Below, one piece after another: positions 13,058-21,810 of a stretch of 29,951 bases of DNA. This DNA is from a virus. A model generated the notes under the pieces. It saw only the letters and a list, made by a program, of their open reading frames with translations. It did no database searches and was not told the DNA's origin. Each line of letters starts with the position of its first letter. Position 1 is the first letter of the stretch. Location: positions 1-29,951 of the IMG/VR virus record IMGVR_UViG_3300013212_000027; one strand, written 5' to 3'. The position numbers and the translations under genes are program-made.

Positions 13058-15142
13058 TTATCCTAAAGTTGCTGTATTAACAATATTCCTGTCGAGTGCT
13101 TGTTGTGTGCTTACATCTTTACCTACTACATACGCTTTAATAGGTGCTTGACCTCCTAAAGTTGATGCGAGTTGATTAATTCCACTCGATTGTAATACGT
13201 TTGCGCTTGGTGTTAATGATTGCGGTGTTTCTATTGCGCTTGGTGTTGCTGTTGGAGCTGCGCTTGGCATTGCAGGTGCTGCAGCGGTTGGTGCTCCACC
13301 GCCCCCACCCGATCCGCCACTTGAAAGTATTTGTTTAGCTTTAGCCATATTTCCAGCAATCATTGCGGCTGAACTTACATAAGATGTTATTATTGCAATT
13401 TGTTGAGCTACTGGTCCGAGTGCTGCGGCTTTTTCTCCAGCTTTAATTGCTGATGGCACGGCGCTTGAAAATGCTGTTGCTGTATCAATTCCAATTTGAG
13501 TAAGTGCTAAAGCTTTTTGTACTGCAATACCAGCTTTTGATTGACCTAGCAATACATTTGCTAAACTACTTAAAGCATCAACTGTATCTTTTGCAAGTTT
13601 TATTTTAGCTTCTTTCTTTGCTTTTTCAAGTGCAATTTGTTTTTCTGCATCAGTTTTACCAGCGACTAATAATCTATCAGCATGGTCTTTATTTAGCTTT
13701 TCAATTAATGCTGCTTTCTCGTCTTCGTGACCTTTTATCTTTTCAATTTCAGCTAGTCGCTTTTGATAGTCTAAATCTTCCTTTTCTACTTCCGTATCTG
13801 CATCTTTTTGCGCTTGTTCGTCTTTGTAACGTTGCTTTAAATCTTTTATAGCTTGGTTATCCGCTTCAACTGCAGCCGCTTTATTTATGGTGTGTTCTGC
13901 TTCTAATTTTAAAAGCAATTCATTCTTTTCAGTTTCAGTTTTTGCAAGTGCTTCAATTTCTTTTTTCGCATTCGTGTAAAGTAACTCCTCTTTTTTTACT
14001 GCGGTATCAGCTTCCCGATTTAATTTAATATCATCGTACTTTTTGTTTAAATCTGCTATTGCTTTGTTGTGTTCTTCAATAGATTTTCTTTCGTCATCAT
14101 TAATATCTTTATTAAACTTTTTACGGTCTTCTTTCGAAATTAAATGGTCATCTGCAACTAATTTTCTTCTTTGTTCAAACGTTAACAATTCATTACTTAA
14201 TGCTTCTTCAAGTGCTTTTTTATCTTCCTCAATTAATTTTCTACGCTTTTCCGCTGCATCTTTTAAATTCTTTTCTCGTAATTCCTTTTCCTTTTCTGCC
14301 TTTTCTTTTTGCTTTTCTAACGCTTCCTTTTCTGCTGCGGTTAATTCTTTTGACCCCTCACTAAATCGCTTCATCGAACTGGTATAACTATCAGCGGTTT
14401 TTGCAAAACTACCCGTTACAGAGTCTAAACCGCTTGATATTTTGTCGGTATCCATTGTAAAAATACCCTCCAATATTTGCATCGCACCCGTTCCAACTTC
14501 TTTAATCAATGTAAAAAAAGCCATTAACGAACTATAAACCATTCCTATCCCTTGCGTAACATAAGGCAAAGCATCGGTTGCTAAATCAACGAAAATATCA
14601 AAGATTGGTTCAACTGCCCTGAATATTCCCTGAAATGCTTTTCGCATTCCTTCCATTATTGGCTCTAGTTTCTTCATTGCGCTTTCATTTTCAGAAAATG
14701 CTGCAACTAACCCACCAACTAAAGCAACTATTAAACCTATTCCCGTAGCTTTTAAAGCACCACCAAATGATTGTGTGGCTACTTTAACGCTGTTAATTCC
14801 TTGACCTAGTAAACCAATAGGACCGCCAGCGTTCGCAAGCGTATCAATCATATCAGCACTTGTATTTTTTGCTGACTTTAATTTGTCTTCAAGGTCATCT
14901 ATTTGATTGTAAAGTTTCTTAAATTCTTCCGTACCTACTGCCGTATTCTTTAACTCACGTTTTAAGGCACGCAAGCCAGCAAGTGACTGCTCAACTTCTA
15001 CGCCTTTGCCAGCTTTATTAAAAACCTCTTGCGCGTGTTGTGCCTCTTGTGCGGTGTTCTCAAACGCATTGCCTAACTTGTCAACGTTGGTTACTGCGCT
15101 GTTTGTATCAACCTTAATCTTTACATCTATTTCTTGAGCCAT
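13058..15142 (-). CDS. Tail tape measure protein
   Basis: A 694-aa protein that sets tail length and is expelled at infection. The N-terminal ~115 residues are helical ('GLRALKRELKNTAVGTEEFKKLYNQI', the usual start of this family). A hydrophobic Gly/Ala/Val section lies near residues 120-165. Long charged coiled coils rich in Lys, Glu and Ala fill residues ~260-520, followed by a second hydrophobic part and a Gly/Pro/Ala-rich C-terminus. If about 1.5 angstrom per residue holds, the tail would be near 100 nm, so a siphovirus. Confidence 0.88.
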   Translation of the reverse strand: MAQEIDVKIKVDTNSAVTNVDKLGNAFENTAQEAQHAQEVFNKAGKGVEVEQSLAGLRALKRELKNTAVGTEEFKKLYNQIDDLEDKLKSAKNTSADMIDTLANAGGPIGLLGQGINSVKVATQSFGGALKATGIGLIVALVGGLVAAFSENESAMKKLEPIMEGMRKAFQGIFRAVEPIFDIFVDLATDALPYVTQGIGMVYSSLMAFFTLIKEVGTGAMQILEGIFTMDTDKISSGLDSVTGSFAKTADSYTSSMKRFSEGSKELTAAEKEALEKQKEKAEKEKELREKNLKDAAEKRRKLIEEDKKALEEALSNELLTFEQRRKLVADDHLISKEDRKKFNKDINDDERKSIEEHNKAIADLNKKYDDIKLNREADTAVKKEELLYTNAKKEIEALAKTETEKNELLLKLEAEHTINKAAAVEADNQAIKDLKQRYKDEQAQKDADTEVEKEDLDYQKRLAEIEKIKGHEDEKAALIEKLNKDHADRLLVAGKTDAEKQIALEKAKKEAKIKLAKDTVDALSSLANVLLGQSKAGIAVQKALALTQIGIDTATAFSSAVPSAIKAGEKAAALGPVAQQIAIITSYVSSAAMIAGNMAKAKQILSSGGSGGGGGAPTAAAPAMPSAAPTATPSAIETPQSLTPSANVLQSSGINQLASTLGGQAPIKAYVVGKDVSTQQALDRNIVNTATLG

Positions 15143-15255
15143 TGTACTAATTCTTTAAAGGTTGAGGGTAGTTTATATTTTCCTTTTGCTATTTCAATAT
15201 TTTCGCTTGTGCTTGGTAGTTCCAATTTAAGGCACTCTAATATTAATGTTATCAT
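15127..15255 (-). CDS. Small coupled protein (42 aa) before the tape measure
   Basis: MITLILECLKLELPSTSENIEIAKGK... is 42 aa. Its ATG overlaps the stop of the tail-tip gene as ATGA (15255-15252), and its stop lies 16 bp inside the tape-measure gene. Coupling on both sides supports it. Hydrophobic first turn, then a mixed region ending 'ELVQWLKK'. Function unknown. Confidence 0.7.
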   Translation of the reverse strand: MITLILECLKLELPSTSENIEIAKGKYKLPSTFKELVQWLKK

Positions 15256-17240
15256 ATTGTTCTAAAATCAGATAGTAAATCTAGGTTGACGATTCCAGTT
15301 GTTAAGTCGGTTGTAAATTGGTTAATTAAATATGCTTTTTGAAATAAAATTATTCTGTCATTTAATCGTAAATTTAAAATTAGTGAAGGTGTTAATTTAG
15401 CTTTTACTTTTAAATTTCTACTTTTAGGATTGTAAACATTAGCAAGATATTCTTGGTAGTAATCAAAATACAAACCATTTTCAATTGGAATATCTAACAA
15501 AGTAGAATTTTCAAAACCAAAATTCATAGAGTGGTTTAAAGTATCTGTTCCGACAACATCTTGACCGAAGGCAACATAAGTATCTAAATCTATTATTGCA
15601 TTTGTATCTACTTTTTTTAATTTTAAATAAGGTGTTGTATAAACTTGTTGATCATTATAGCGATACAATAAAACAGGCTTAGGCACTAACTTTGTAATAT
15701 AATCAGTTTTTAAATAATAACCAACTTGTAATTTTGCTTTAAGTTTGTTGAATAATATATTTTCAAAGGGTAACGTAACATCGTATTGACCGCCATCACT
15801 ATTAAAAGTCGCTTGTAATTCTCCGTATTCAATCCCATTATTTTGAAAAAATAAAGAGTTCATAAAATTCTCCGACTTTTGATATTTGAATACTACTTTG
15901 CTAAATGATTTTATACGTTCTAAATCGTTTTTGTCTTCAACAAACGCTGTTAAATCTCTGCTTGTTCCATTGTCATAATAATCATTCAATGGCTCAACCG
16001 TGTAAATATTATCAACTTCATTATAAATAGCAAGGTTAAACATTTTCAATATGCCAGTCATAAAATCAATTACTTTCATATCGGGTGCATAAGATTGTAA
16101 ATCAATATTGCCCCTAAACTCTGTATCTAGTGTTAGATTTGATGTTAAAAATTCATCGCTACTTGTAGCCATTCCACCACCTACACGAGTTGAAAATTGC
16201 TTTGTGCTTATTGCTTTAAAAATATAAAATCCAGCATTGTCAAAACTAGGTCCATCTTCTATAAATGCAAAGTGACTATTATCTCCAGTGCCAGTAAAGA
16301 CTAAATATAAAGAAGCATTTTTATAAACTTCAATTCGATATGTGCCAGTTGTAAAAATCTGAATGTATAGACTGCCAAATATACCAGCAGTTAAACTACC
16401 ATCAACATAAACTGTATTCGTTATTCTATTGACTAAAAAATAACCATTGTCATAAATGTTTGGATCCAATGGTGTTGGACTTGTTCCACCACTAATAAAA
16501 TTCATAAAATCAACATTCACTAATTGCGCTAAAAATACAAATGTTTCTTTATTTTTAAAATGCAAAAATAACTCCGTAAATTGTAATGTATCGAAAAAAT
16601 CACTTTGAAAAATAACATTGTACTTTGTAGCAATAGCATCAAATATAGCTTTTACTCTAACTGCTGGAAACAAATCAGTTGTTAATATTGCACCTTCATC
16701 GGTAGTAATATCATTAACTGCTGCGCCTTGATTATATTGCCAATAACGGTCACTTGAAATTAAAGGAAATAATATATCGTCGTTGCCACTTTTTATCCTA
16801 TTACAAACTTCACTAGGCGTATAATAAAAAGTAGGTAACGTTTGTAAATCTTTTAACTTGTCTTCCTTGATTAAATCTTTTAAATTTACCAGCTTCCCAA
16901 AAAAAGTAAGGTTATAATTTTTTGGTTTGCCGTCTTCAACTTGCACTTTGTTAAGTTGTACAGTTCCCTCCCGAAATACTTTAGTATCTATTAATAAAAT
17001 TGCATCTATACGATTGTTCGCATTTATAGAATTATCTAAAAAGTTTTCGTACCAGTGTTTAAAAATCTTATTGTTAATATTGTCGCAAGGCACAGTAAAC
17101 GACTGCGAAAAATCAGTAGAGGTTTTTGAAATATCTATTATATTTTGAAGCTGAGAAGTAACAGAAATAGTTTCGTCTTTGAACATTGTAACCTCTTCAA
17201 ACTCTATCCCCGACTTAACTAATAATTGAACACTTATCAT
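15252..17240 (-). CDS. Tail tip / distal tail structural protein (662 aa)
   Basis: A 662-aa beta-rich protein with no membrane segment. It opens 'MISVQLLVKSGIEFEEVTMFKDETISVTSQLQNI' in style, with 'STDFSQSFTVPCDNINNKIFKHWYE', typical of large tail-tip proteins next to the tape measure in Bacteroidota phages. The C-terminal part ('PSLILNLRLNDRIILFQKAYLINQF') resembles an oligomerisation barrel. It probably forms the tail hub. It overlaps the 364-aa protein by 4 bp. Family assignment rests on position and general resemblance. Confidence 0.6.
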   Translation of the reverse strand: MISVQLLVKSGIEFEEVTMFKDETISVTSQLQNIIDISKTSTDFSQSFTVPCDNINNKIFKHWYENFLDNSINANNRIDAILLIDTKVFREGTVQLNKVQVEDGKPKNYNLTFFGKLVNLKDLIKEDKLKDLQTLPTFYYTPSEVCNRIKSGNDDILFPLISSDRYWQYNQGAAVNDITTDEGAILTTDLFPAVRVKAIFDAIATKYNVIFQSDFFDTLQFTELFLHFKNKETFVFLAQLVNVDFMNFISGGTSPTPLDPNIYDNGYFLVNRITNTVYVDGSLTAGIFGSLYIQIFTTGTYRIEVYKNASLYLVFTGTGDNSHFAFIEDGPSFDNAGFYIFKAISTKQFSTRVGGGMATSSDEFLTSNLTLDTEFRGNIDLQSYAPDMKVIDFMTGILKMFNLAIYNEVDNIYTVEPLNDYYDNGTSRDLTAFVEDKNDLERIKSFSKVVFKYQKSENFMNSLFFQNNGIEYGELQATFNSDGGQYDVTLPFENILFNKLKAKLQVGYYLKTDYITKLVPKPVLLYRYNDQQVYTTPYLKLKKVDTNAIIDLDTYVAFGQDVVGTDTLNHSMNFGFENSTLLDIPIENGLYFDYYQEYLANVYNPKSRNLKVKAKLTPSLILNLRLNDRIILFQKAYLINQFTTDLTTGIVNLDLLSDFRTI

Positions 17241-18331
17241 ATGAAGTCATTTATTAGATTAAAATTATAATCAAATTCAAAAGTGTAATTGATATTCTTT
17301 TCTTTAATCGCTTGCTTTAAAACTGTTGCTTTTCCTTTCAATAATACTGGCAACCCATCGAGTGTAACCGTTTCACTTAAATATAATTGCTCTACTAAAG
17401 TGTTTGTAGTTTCTTCAACAAATCCCGTGTTAACTTTAATTGATTTCTTACCGTTCAAGTTGTAAGTTTGTCGCTGTCCTATATTGGCATCAAATGTAAA
17501 ATAGTTTTGATTGCTTTTAAATTCTAAGTCTTTGACCTCAATACTTTCCTCTTTTGCTTTGAAACAATAAATGTGTTCCCAACCTCCTAATTTCCCAATA
17601 AAAGATAAAAGCATCGGTGTATATTTAACCTCGCAAATTAGATTGATTGTTTTCTGTACTATTTTATCGCCACCGTTGAAAACTCTTAAAACATAAGAAT
17701 TAGCTAACGCTGTTCCAACTGTTAAAACTGGAATTCTATACATATCAATACCCGTTTCTATTGTTAAGTTGTAGTTTTCAATCGCTTCTCCATTCGTTAC
17801 TAATAAATTACCGCTTAATAAATCTTTATCAACTAGTAAATCAATGAATGGATATTTATAATTAGCATCGTAAGTTCCTAAAGGTAAATTTTGCTCTATT
17901 GAAACCTCGTTGCATAAATAATACCCAACATCATCAGTAACTGTATTTGTATTTTGAAGTCCATCTTGATAACTTCTGTAAGCATTTACAGCTACATAAT
18001 CATAAGAAGTATCTTCTGCCCAAACTCCTGCCGTTGTCATTTTATAAAATGTATCAACTCTAACATTGCACCACATAGATGACGAATCTAATTGGTTAAT
18101 TGTTCCGTTTGTTGTTGGCATTATAGCTGTCAAAAACTCCTGGATTTCATTCGCTAAATTATAAACGCCAATAGGATTTGCCACGCTAACAATCTTTGAA
18201 GAAAATGTATAGTTTGGTGTTGCAGGAATGCTATCGGGTTTGTTCCATAAAAACAATTCTACTTTTGTTTCAACTTGCCCCGCCACATTTATAATAGCTG
18301 AAAATGGCGAACGTGCTTTTATTACTTTCAT
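17237..18331 (-). CDS. Tail structural protein (364 aa)
   Basis: A 364-aa beta-rich protein. It begins 'MKVIKARSPFSAIINVAGQVETKVELFLWN', has a central 'YKYPFIDLLVDKDLLSGNLLV' section and ends with repeated amphipathic strands. It lies between the tail-completion gene and the tail-tip gene, with 4-bp ATGA-type overlaps on both sides, so it is made with them. A distal tail (Dit-like) or minor tail role is likely but not shown. Confidence 0.55.
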   Translation of the reverse strand: MKVIKARSPFSAIINVAGQVETKVELFLWNKPDSIPATPNYTFSSKIVSVANPIGVYNLANEIQEFLTAIMPTTNGTINQLDSSSMWCNVRVDTFYKMTTAGVWAEDTSYDYVAVNAYRSYQDGLQNTNTVTDDVGYYLCNEVSIEQNLPLGTYDANYKYPFIDLLVDKDLLSGNLLVTNGEAIENYNLTIETGIDMYRIPVLTVGTALANSYVLRVFNGGDKIVQKTINLICEVKYTPMLLSFIGKLGGWEHIYCFKAKEESIEVKDLEFKSNQNYFTFDANIGQRQTYNLNGKKSIKVNTGFVEETTNTLVEQLYLSETVTLDGLPVLLKGKATVLKQAIKEKNINYTFEFDYNFNLINDFI

Positions 18332-18876
18332 TTCTTATTGAAATTTGATTTTATTATTGTGTTTAAAGTGTTTTGAACATCAAGCCCAAACGCTTCAATT
18401 ATCTTTGCATTTAGAAACGGTAAATTTTTATTAACTGCCTTTTCTAAAAATCTGTTCGGCTCGATACCTTGATGATAAACCGATTCACGGACCGCATAAG
18501 GTGATAACCCTCTTTTGTTACTCCAGTCAATAAAATGCTTAACGCTTGGCTTTATACCTTCTTTGAAACTGTAAGGACTATTTCCACCTTTTTGTTTCCA
18601 TAACTTACCTTTATTATTTGTTCGCTTAAATGCGCTTGTTTGTTTTCTTACGCCACCAACTCCCCGAACTCCCTTATCTACAAAAGCACCATAAGGCAAA
18701 AGTCTTATTCTTAATTCAACACTATTCTTTGATATTTTTGTGCCGTCATTCTTAACGCTATTCTTTAATTTACCAGTGTCAACTTTACCCGAACTTTCAA
18801 GATTGCTTATTGCATCTGCAACAATTTGATTACTAAAGGCATCAAGCGATTCTTTTAAGTTGTCTAATTTTAACAC
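18328..18876 (-). CDS. Tail completion / neck protein (HK97 gp10-like)
   Basis: A 182-aa basic protein. The segment 'GKVDTGKLKNSVKNDG' (residues ~29-45), followed by 'YGAFVDKGVRGVGG' (residues ~75-90), matches HK97 gp10-like neck proteins that join tail and head. A basic C-terminus follows. It lies 3' of the tail terminator candidate with a 7-bp overlap. Confidence 0.75.
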   Translation of the reverse strand: MLKLDNLKESLDAFSNQIVADAISNLESSGKVDTGKLKNSVKNDGTKISKNSVELRIRLLPYGAFVDKGVRGVGGVRKQTSAFKRTNNKGKLWKQKGGNSPYSFKEGIKPSVKHFIDWSNKRGLSPYAVRESVYHQGIEPNRFLEKAVNKNLPFLNAKIIEAFGLDVQNTLNTIIKSNFNKK

Positions 18877-19343
18877 GTGCTAATATCGTTTGGTACTGTA
18901 ATATTTAAAGTGGTTTGACAACCAGCCAGCATATTCTCAAATTCTTTATTTATAAATTCAGATTGTGGATCGTTTAATATCTCCCACGTTTCATAAATAT
19001 TACTCGCTTTAATTCTACTCACTAATTTATTAATCACAAATAATTGATTGCTCCAAATATAAATCAGGTTATCATTATTGTAAATTAAATTTTCTGGCTC
19101 GTCTTTTGAAATCTCAACTATATCCACGTTTGTAATTGTAACATCAAAAGTTAAACTATTGGTGTTATGTGTTACAGAATTTACCGTAATATTTGCGAGT
19201 GGAAAAACTGTTTGTTTCTGTAAATCCAACTCTGTTAATTCTCCAACGGTTACAGAATTACAAAAGTCATTGTTTATTAATTCGGTTTTAAGTGAATCAA
19301 TAACCCGATATAAACTTTGGACTCCTCTTAAATTATCTGCCAT
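18870..19343 (-). CDS. Tail terminator-like protein
   Basis: A 157-aa protein, helical at the N-terminus ('GVQSLYRVIDSLKTELINNDFCNSVTVGE'), then beta-rich ('PLANITVNSVTHNTNSLTFDVTITNVDIVE'). It matches in layout the tail-terminator or tail-completion proteins beside gp10-like genes. It starts 11 bp before the end of the chaperone T frame. Assignment by order and fold impression. Confidence 0.55.
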   Translation of the reverse strand: MADNLRGVQSLYRVIDSLKTELINNDFCNSVTVGELTELDLQKQTVFPLANITVNSVTHNTNSLTFDVTITNVDIVEISKDEPENLIYNNDNLIYIWSNQLFVINKLVSRIKASNIYETWEILNDPQSEFINKEFENMLAGCQTTLNITVPNDISTC

Positions 19344-20069
19344 TTCTTTGTCTTATTTTTTTTAATTCGTCTGCATCTTTTCTAGCTTTCTCTATTTTAT
19401 AACAAAGATTATTTAAGCAAGTGTGCATATTTAAATCCGTTATAGTTTCAAACTTTGTGACATCTCCTCCAGCGAGCGCATCAACTGTTCCATACCAATT
19501 CCATTTTTGGCTAAATGCTGTCGATTCTCCTCCGTCGCCGTTAAAGACTGCGCTGTATATTTCAGCAAGTCCATTCCTAAATTCCAAAAAAAAACCAGCG
19601 CACCTATTACCGCACTCATTGGCATTTCTTTTATAAAGTCATGGTATTTTGCACCCTCGTACTTTTCAATATTGTAAAGTCCCGCTGCTTCTTTTTTAAT
19701 TGGTCTGTATAAAACGGACATCGCAATATGCATAGATTCCCAATCTGAAATGGTGCTGTTAAGGTCTAACAATTCGCCATAACTCATATCGTCAAGTTTA
19801 GGCAACCACCCAAACTTAATATTTGCAACTGTGAAAAATCTAATGTGTGAGGGTTTTGTGTCAAGTATTGCGTCTAATAAACTTGACAATCTTTGAACTT
19901 CTGAATATTGAAACAATAGGATTTGCTCACGTGTTAAGTTGCAAAGGATTTCTATTTTCTTAATTGCTAAATCGTCATCTTTTAATTTATCAATGTAGCT
20001 AAAATACTTTTGATATTGCCCAAGTGTAATATCATTTAATGTTTCTGGAATACTAATTTTAACTTTCAT
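19333..20069 (-). CDS. Tail assembly chaperone, frameshifted long form (gpGT-like)
   Basis: A -1 frameshift on the nine-T run at 19594-19586 would join the first 161 codons of the short chaperone to an 84-codon downstream frame ('LEFRNGLAEIYSAVFNGDGG...KIRQRNGR'), giving about 245 aa. The second frame has no ATG near its beginning, is open exactly from the slippery run, and continues past the short form's stop for about 100 bp. This is the G/GT arrangement of lambda and many siphoviruses, where the long form binds the tape measure and recruits tail-tube subunits. Confidence 0.75.
19440..20069 (-). CDS. Tail assembly chaperone, short form (gpG-like)
   Basis: A 209-aa helical protein starting MKVKISIPETLNDITLGQYQKYFSYI. 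I choose the ATG at 20069, 3 nt after late element ii; the frame is open to a TTG at 20084 that lies inside the promoter. The run 'FGWLPKLDDMSYGELLDLNSTISDWESMHIAMSVLYRPI' is typical of Bacteroidota tail assembly chaperones. It keeps the tape measure soluble during tail assembly. It is unusual in lying four genes away from the tape measure. Confidence 0.7.
   Translation of the reverse strand: MKVKISIPETLNDITLGQYQKYFSYIDKLKDDDLAIKKIEILCNLTREQILLFQYSEVQRLSSLLDAILDTKPSHIRFFTVANIKFGWLPKLDDMSYGELLDLNSTISDWESMHIAMSVLYRPIKKEAAGLYNIEKYEGAKYHDFIKEMPMSAVIGALVFFWNLGMDLLKYTAQSLTATEENRQHLAKNGIGMEQLMRSLEEMSQSLKL
19586..19594 (-). promoter_or_regulatory. Programmed -1 frameshift site
   Basis: The coding strand reads GTT TTT TTT TGG in frame 0. 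It contains T TTT TTT as an in-frame slippery heptamer, here nine T residues (GTTTTTTTTTGG). A small hairpin GCTG-CAGC lies about 15-20 nt downstream. The -1 frame is open from this point. Confidence 0.75.
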
Positions 20070-20072
20070 ATT

Positions 20073-20100
20073 AGTATAACGCAAAAAAAAATAATTTAAC
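20073..20100 (-). promoter_or_regulatory. Late promoter-like element ii (tail operon)
   Basis: On the minus strand GTTAAA (20100-20095, weaker than GCAAAA), 16 bp, then TATACT (20078-20073) with GCGT upstream. The ATG at 20069 follows after 3 nt. It fills the gap after the terminase stop and includes the same nine-T spacer as element i. Confidence 0.65.
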
Positions 20101-21305
20101 TAACGAACTGCATATTTTCCGAAGTTTGGTTTGCCAATATAATTCCAAACAGCATAACCTAACGCATCGAGTAAGTGGTTATAATCGTCGATAGGTGTTT
20201 CAGATTTCTTATCGTGCCAAACATAATTGTTTAATTCTTTGATTAAGTTGGTGCTGGTTGGATCAACTATAATTTCATAATCTTGGACCAGTGCAATCCT
20301 ATCAATAATTTTCGGCTTTTCAATTCCTTTAATATTTAAACCTCGATTTTTCAACTCCGATATTAAACGTGGTTCTGCAGAATCCGCCACTATCAAATTA
20401 TTTAAACCGCAAACTTTTAAATTCTCGTTGTATATTTCGGTAGTTGACAATCCAGCTTTATAAAGAAATTCTTTTGCGTAAATTCGTTTATTATTTTTAT
20501 CGATTGAAACTTGCACCAATGTAGTGGGGTCAATACTAAATCCAAAATCTTGACCGAAAATTGAGCCGTTAACTTCGTTGAAATTATCTATCCGCCAATT
20601 AGAAAATATAACGCCCTCCGCCCTATTTAACCAACCGCCTAAAATTTGATGGTTATATTTATTCGGGTTGTTAATTTTTAGCTTTAATATTTCATTTATA
20701 AATGATTGGTCCAGATTTTCAATGTTATCCTCGTAAGTAGTATGGATGTAGGTAACATCGTCTTTAATTCCGTTAAATCCCTCTCGCACTCCCTCGCTTT
20801 CAAAGAAGCGTTTATAAATCCAATGCTCTTTTGTAGTCGGGTTAAGAATTAATATTACACGGTTTTGTTTTCCCTTTTGTCTTATTGAAAGATTTATTTT
20901 GTCAAAAGTATTTTCGTCTGTTAACTCTTCCGCTTCATCTAATATCCACGTTGTAACGCCTTGTAATGATTTAAGATTTGCGGTCTGGTCACCGCTTGAG
21001 GTTTTAATTCCTTTGAATATTATCTCGGTGTTTGACTGTTTGTTTTTAATTTCAGATTTATTGACTTCAAAGAATGGATTGAGTTCCATTAAATCAATCT
21101 TTTCTTGGAATTCTGGAATGATTGACAAATGCGCGCTAGTCATTGTTTGTCTAGTGAATAGTATTTTATGATTACTTTCAAAAGACAACAAGCTTGCAAA
21201 TGTACCAACTCCAAAAGATTTACTACTACCTCTTCCACCAGTTACGATAAAGTATCTAGTATCGTTTTCAAATAGTGGTTTGTATTTATTGTTGAGAGTT
21301 ATCAC
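20100..21305 (-). CDS. terL: Terminase large subunit
   Basis: The 401-aa packaging motor ATPase and nuclease. Walker A is 'GGRGSSKS' (residues 23-30) and Walker B with the catalytic Glu is 'ILDEAEE' (121-127). The C-terminal RNase H-like nuclease shows acidic residues in 'GQDFGFSIDPT' (~250), 'VADSAEP' (~310) and 'DDYNHLLDALGYAVW' (~375-390). It cuts DNA concatemers and drives DNA into proheads through the portal. It starts 4 bp inside the small subunit gene. Length is normal for the family. Confidence 0.95.
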   Translation of the reverse strand: MITLNNKYKPLFENDTRYFIVTGGRGSSKSFGVGTFASLLSFESNHKILFTRQTMTSAHLSIIPEFQEKIDLMELNPFFEVNKSEIKNKQSNTEIIFKGIKTSSGDQTANLKSLQGVTTWILDEAEELTDENTFDKINLSIRQKGKQNRVILILNPTTKEHWIYKRFFESEGVREGFNGIKDDVTYIHTTYEDNIENLDQSFINEILKLKINNPNKYNHQILGGWLNRAEGVIFSNWRIDNFNEVNGSIFGQDFGFSIDPTTLVQVSIDKNNKRIYAKEFLYKAGLSTTEIYNENLKVCGLNNLIVADSAEPRLISELKNRGLNIKGIEKPKIIDRIALVQDYEIIVDPTSTNLIKELNNYVWHDKKSETPIDDYNHLLDALGYAVWNYIGKPNFGKYAVR

Positions 21306-21586
21306 TCTTTAAATTTTAGTACATCTTTTAAATTAAAACTATCAACAGAAACGTTATTGTTAATTATCTGTTCTGGCTTACCAAATAGGTGTTCAGCTAT
21401 AAACATTTTACCACGTTCAAAAGTTAATAATTCTTTTGCAAATTCTTTTCTTGCGTCTAAATCATTATCGACGTTTTTAGCCTCTTTTATTGCGGTTAGG
21501 AATATCTCATTACTTTTCTCTACTTCTGCCTTTCTTGGTGCTCCAGCACCCACTCTTGCGCCTCCTCTTTGTTTCTTTTGTTCCAT
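21302..21586 (-). CDS. terS: Terminase small subunit
   Basis: A 94-aa protein. The N-terminal 'RGGARVGAGAPRKAE' is the basic Gly/Ala patch seen at the start of many small terminases. The rest is helical ('RKEFAKELLTFERGKMFIAEHLFGKPEQI'). It would bind the packaging site and hand DNA to TerL. It overlaps TerL by 4 bp. Shorter than many TerS, but usual for this phage group. Confidence 0.8.
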   Translation of the reverse strand: MEQKKQRGGARVGAGAPRKAEVEKSNEIFLTAIKEAKNVDNDLDARKEFAKELLTFERGKMFIAEHLFGKPEQIINNNVSVDSFNLKDVLKFKE

Positions 21587-21594
21587 TTTTGAAA

Positions 21595-21810
21595 TTAGTT
21601 AGAATGTTTCAAAATTAATTTTTCATACTCTACATTGATTTCGTCAATCTTAACTTGAAATTGCCCACCGCATCCTTTGCAAAAATATTCTAGTTTTCTA
21701 TTAAAAGTTCTGGCGTAAATCTCGCACACTTTTAAATACTCATCGTGTACTAGATAGTGTTTTGTTGAATCTCTAAAGTTAGTCCAATATTCAAAATCCT
21801 CTTTATTCAT
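21595..21810 (-). CDS. Small protein with a CxxC motif (71 aa)
   Basis: A 71-aa protein with 'YFCKGCGGQF' (Cys44, Cys47) after 'HDEYLKVCEIYARTFNRKLE' (His22, Cys29). It looks like a minimal zinc-binding or half zinc-ribbon protein. The type is frequent just before terminase genes of Bacteroidota phages. It may act in packaging or transcription. Its ATG overlaps the 44-aa gene upstream as ATGA. Confidence 0.65.
   Translation of the reverse strand: MNKEDFEYWTNFRDSTKHYLVHDEYLKVCEIYARTFNRKLEYFCKGCGGQFQVKIDEINVEYEKLILKHSN

Noticed and set aside
14043-14387. Plus-strand frame of 114 codons inside the tape-measure gene
   Set aside because: It is antisense to the Lys/Glu-rich coiled coil, which gives Ser/Phe/Leu-rich shadows. 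The tape-measure frame is clearly coding.
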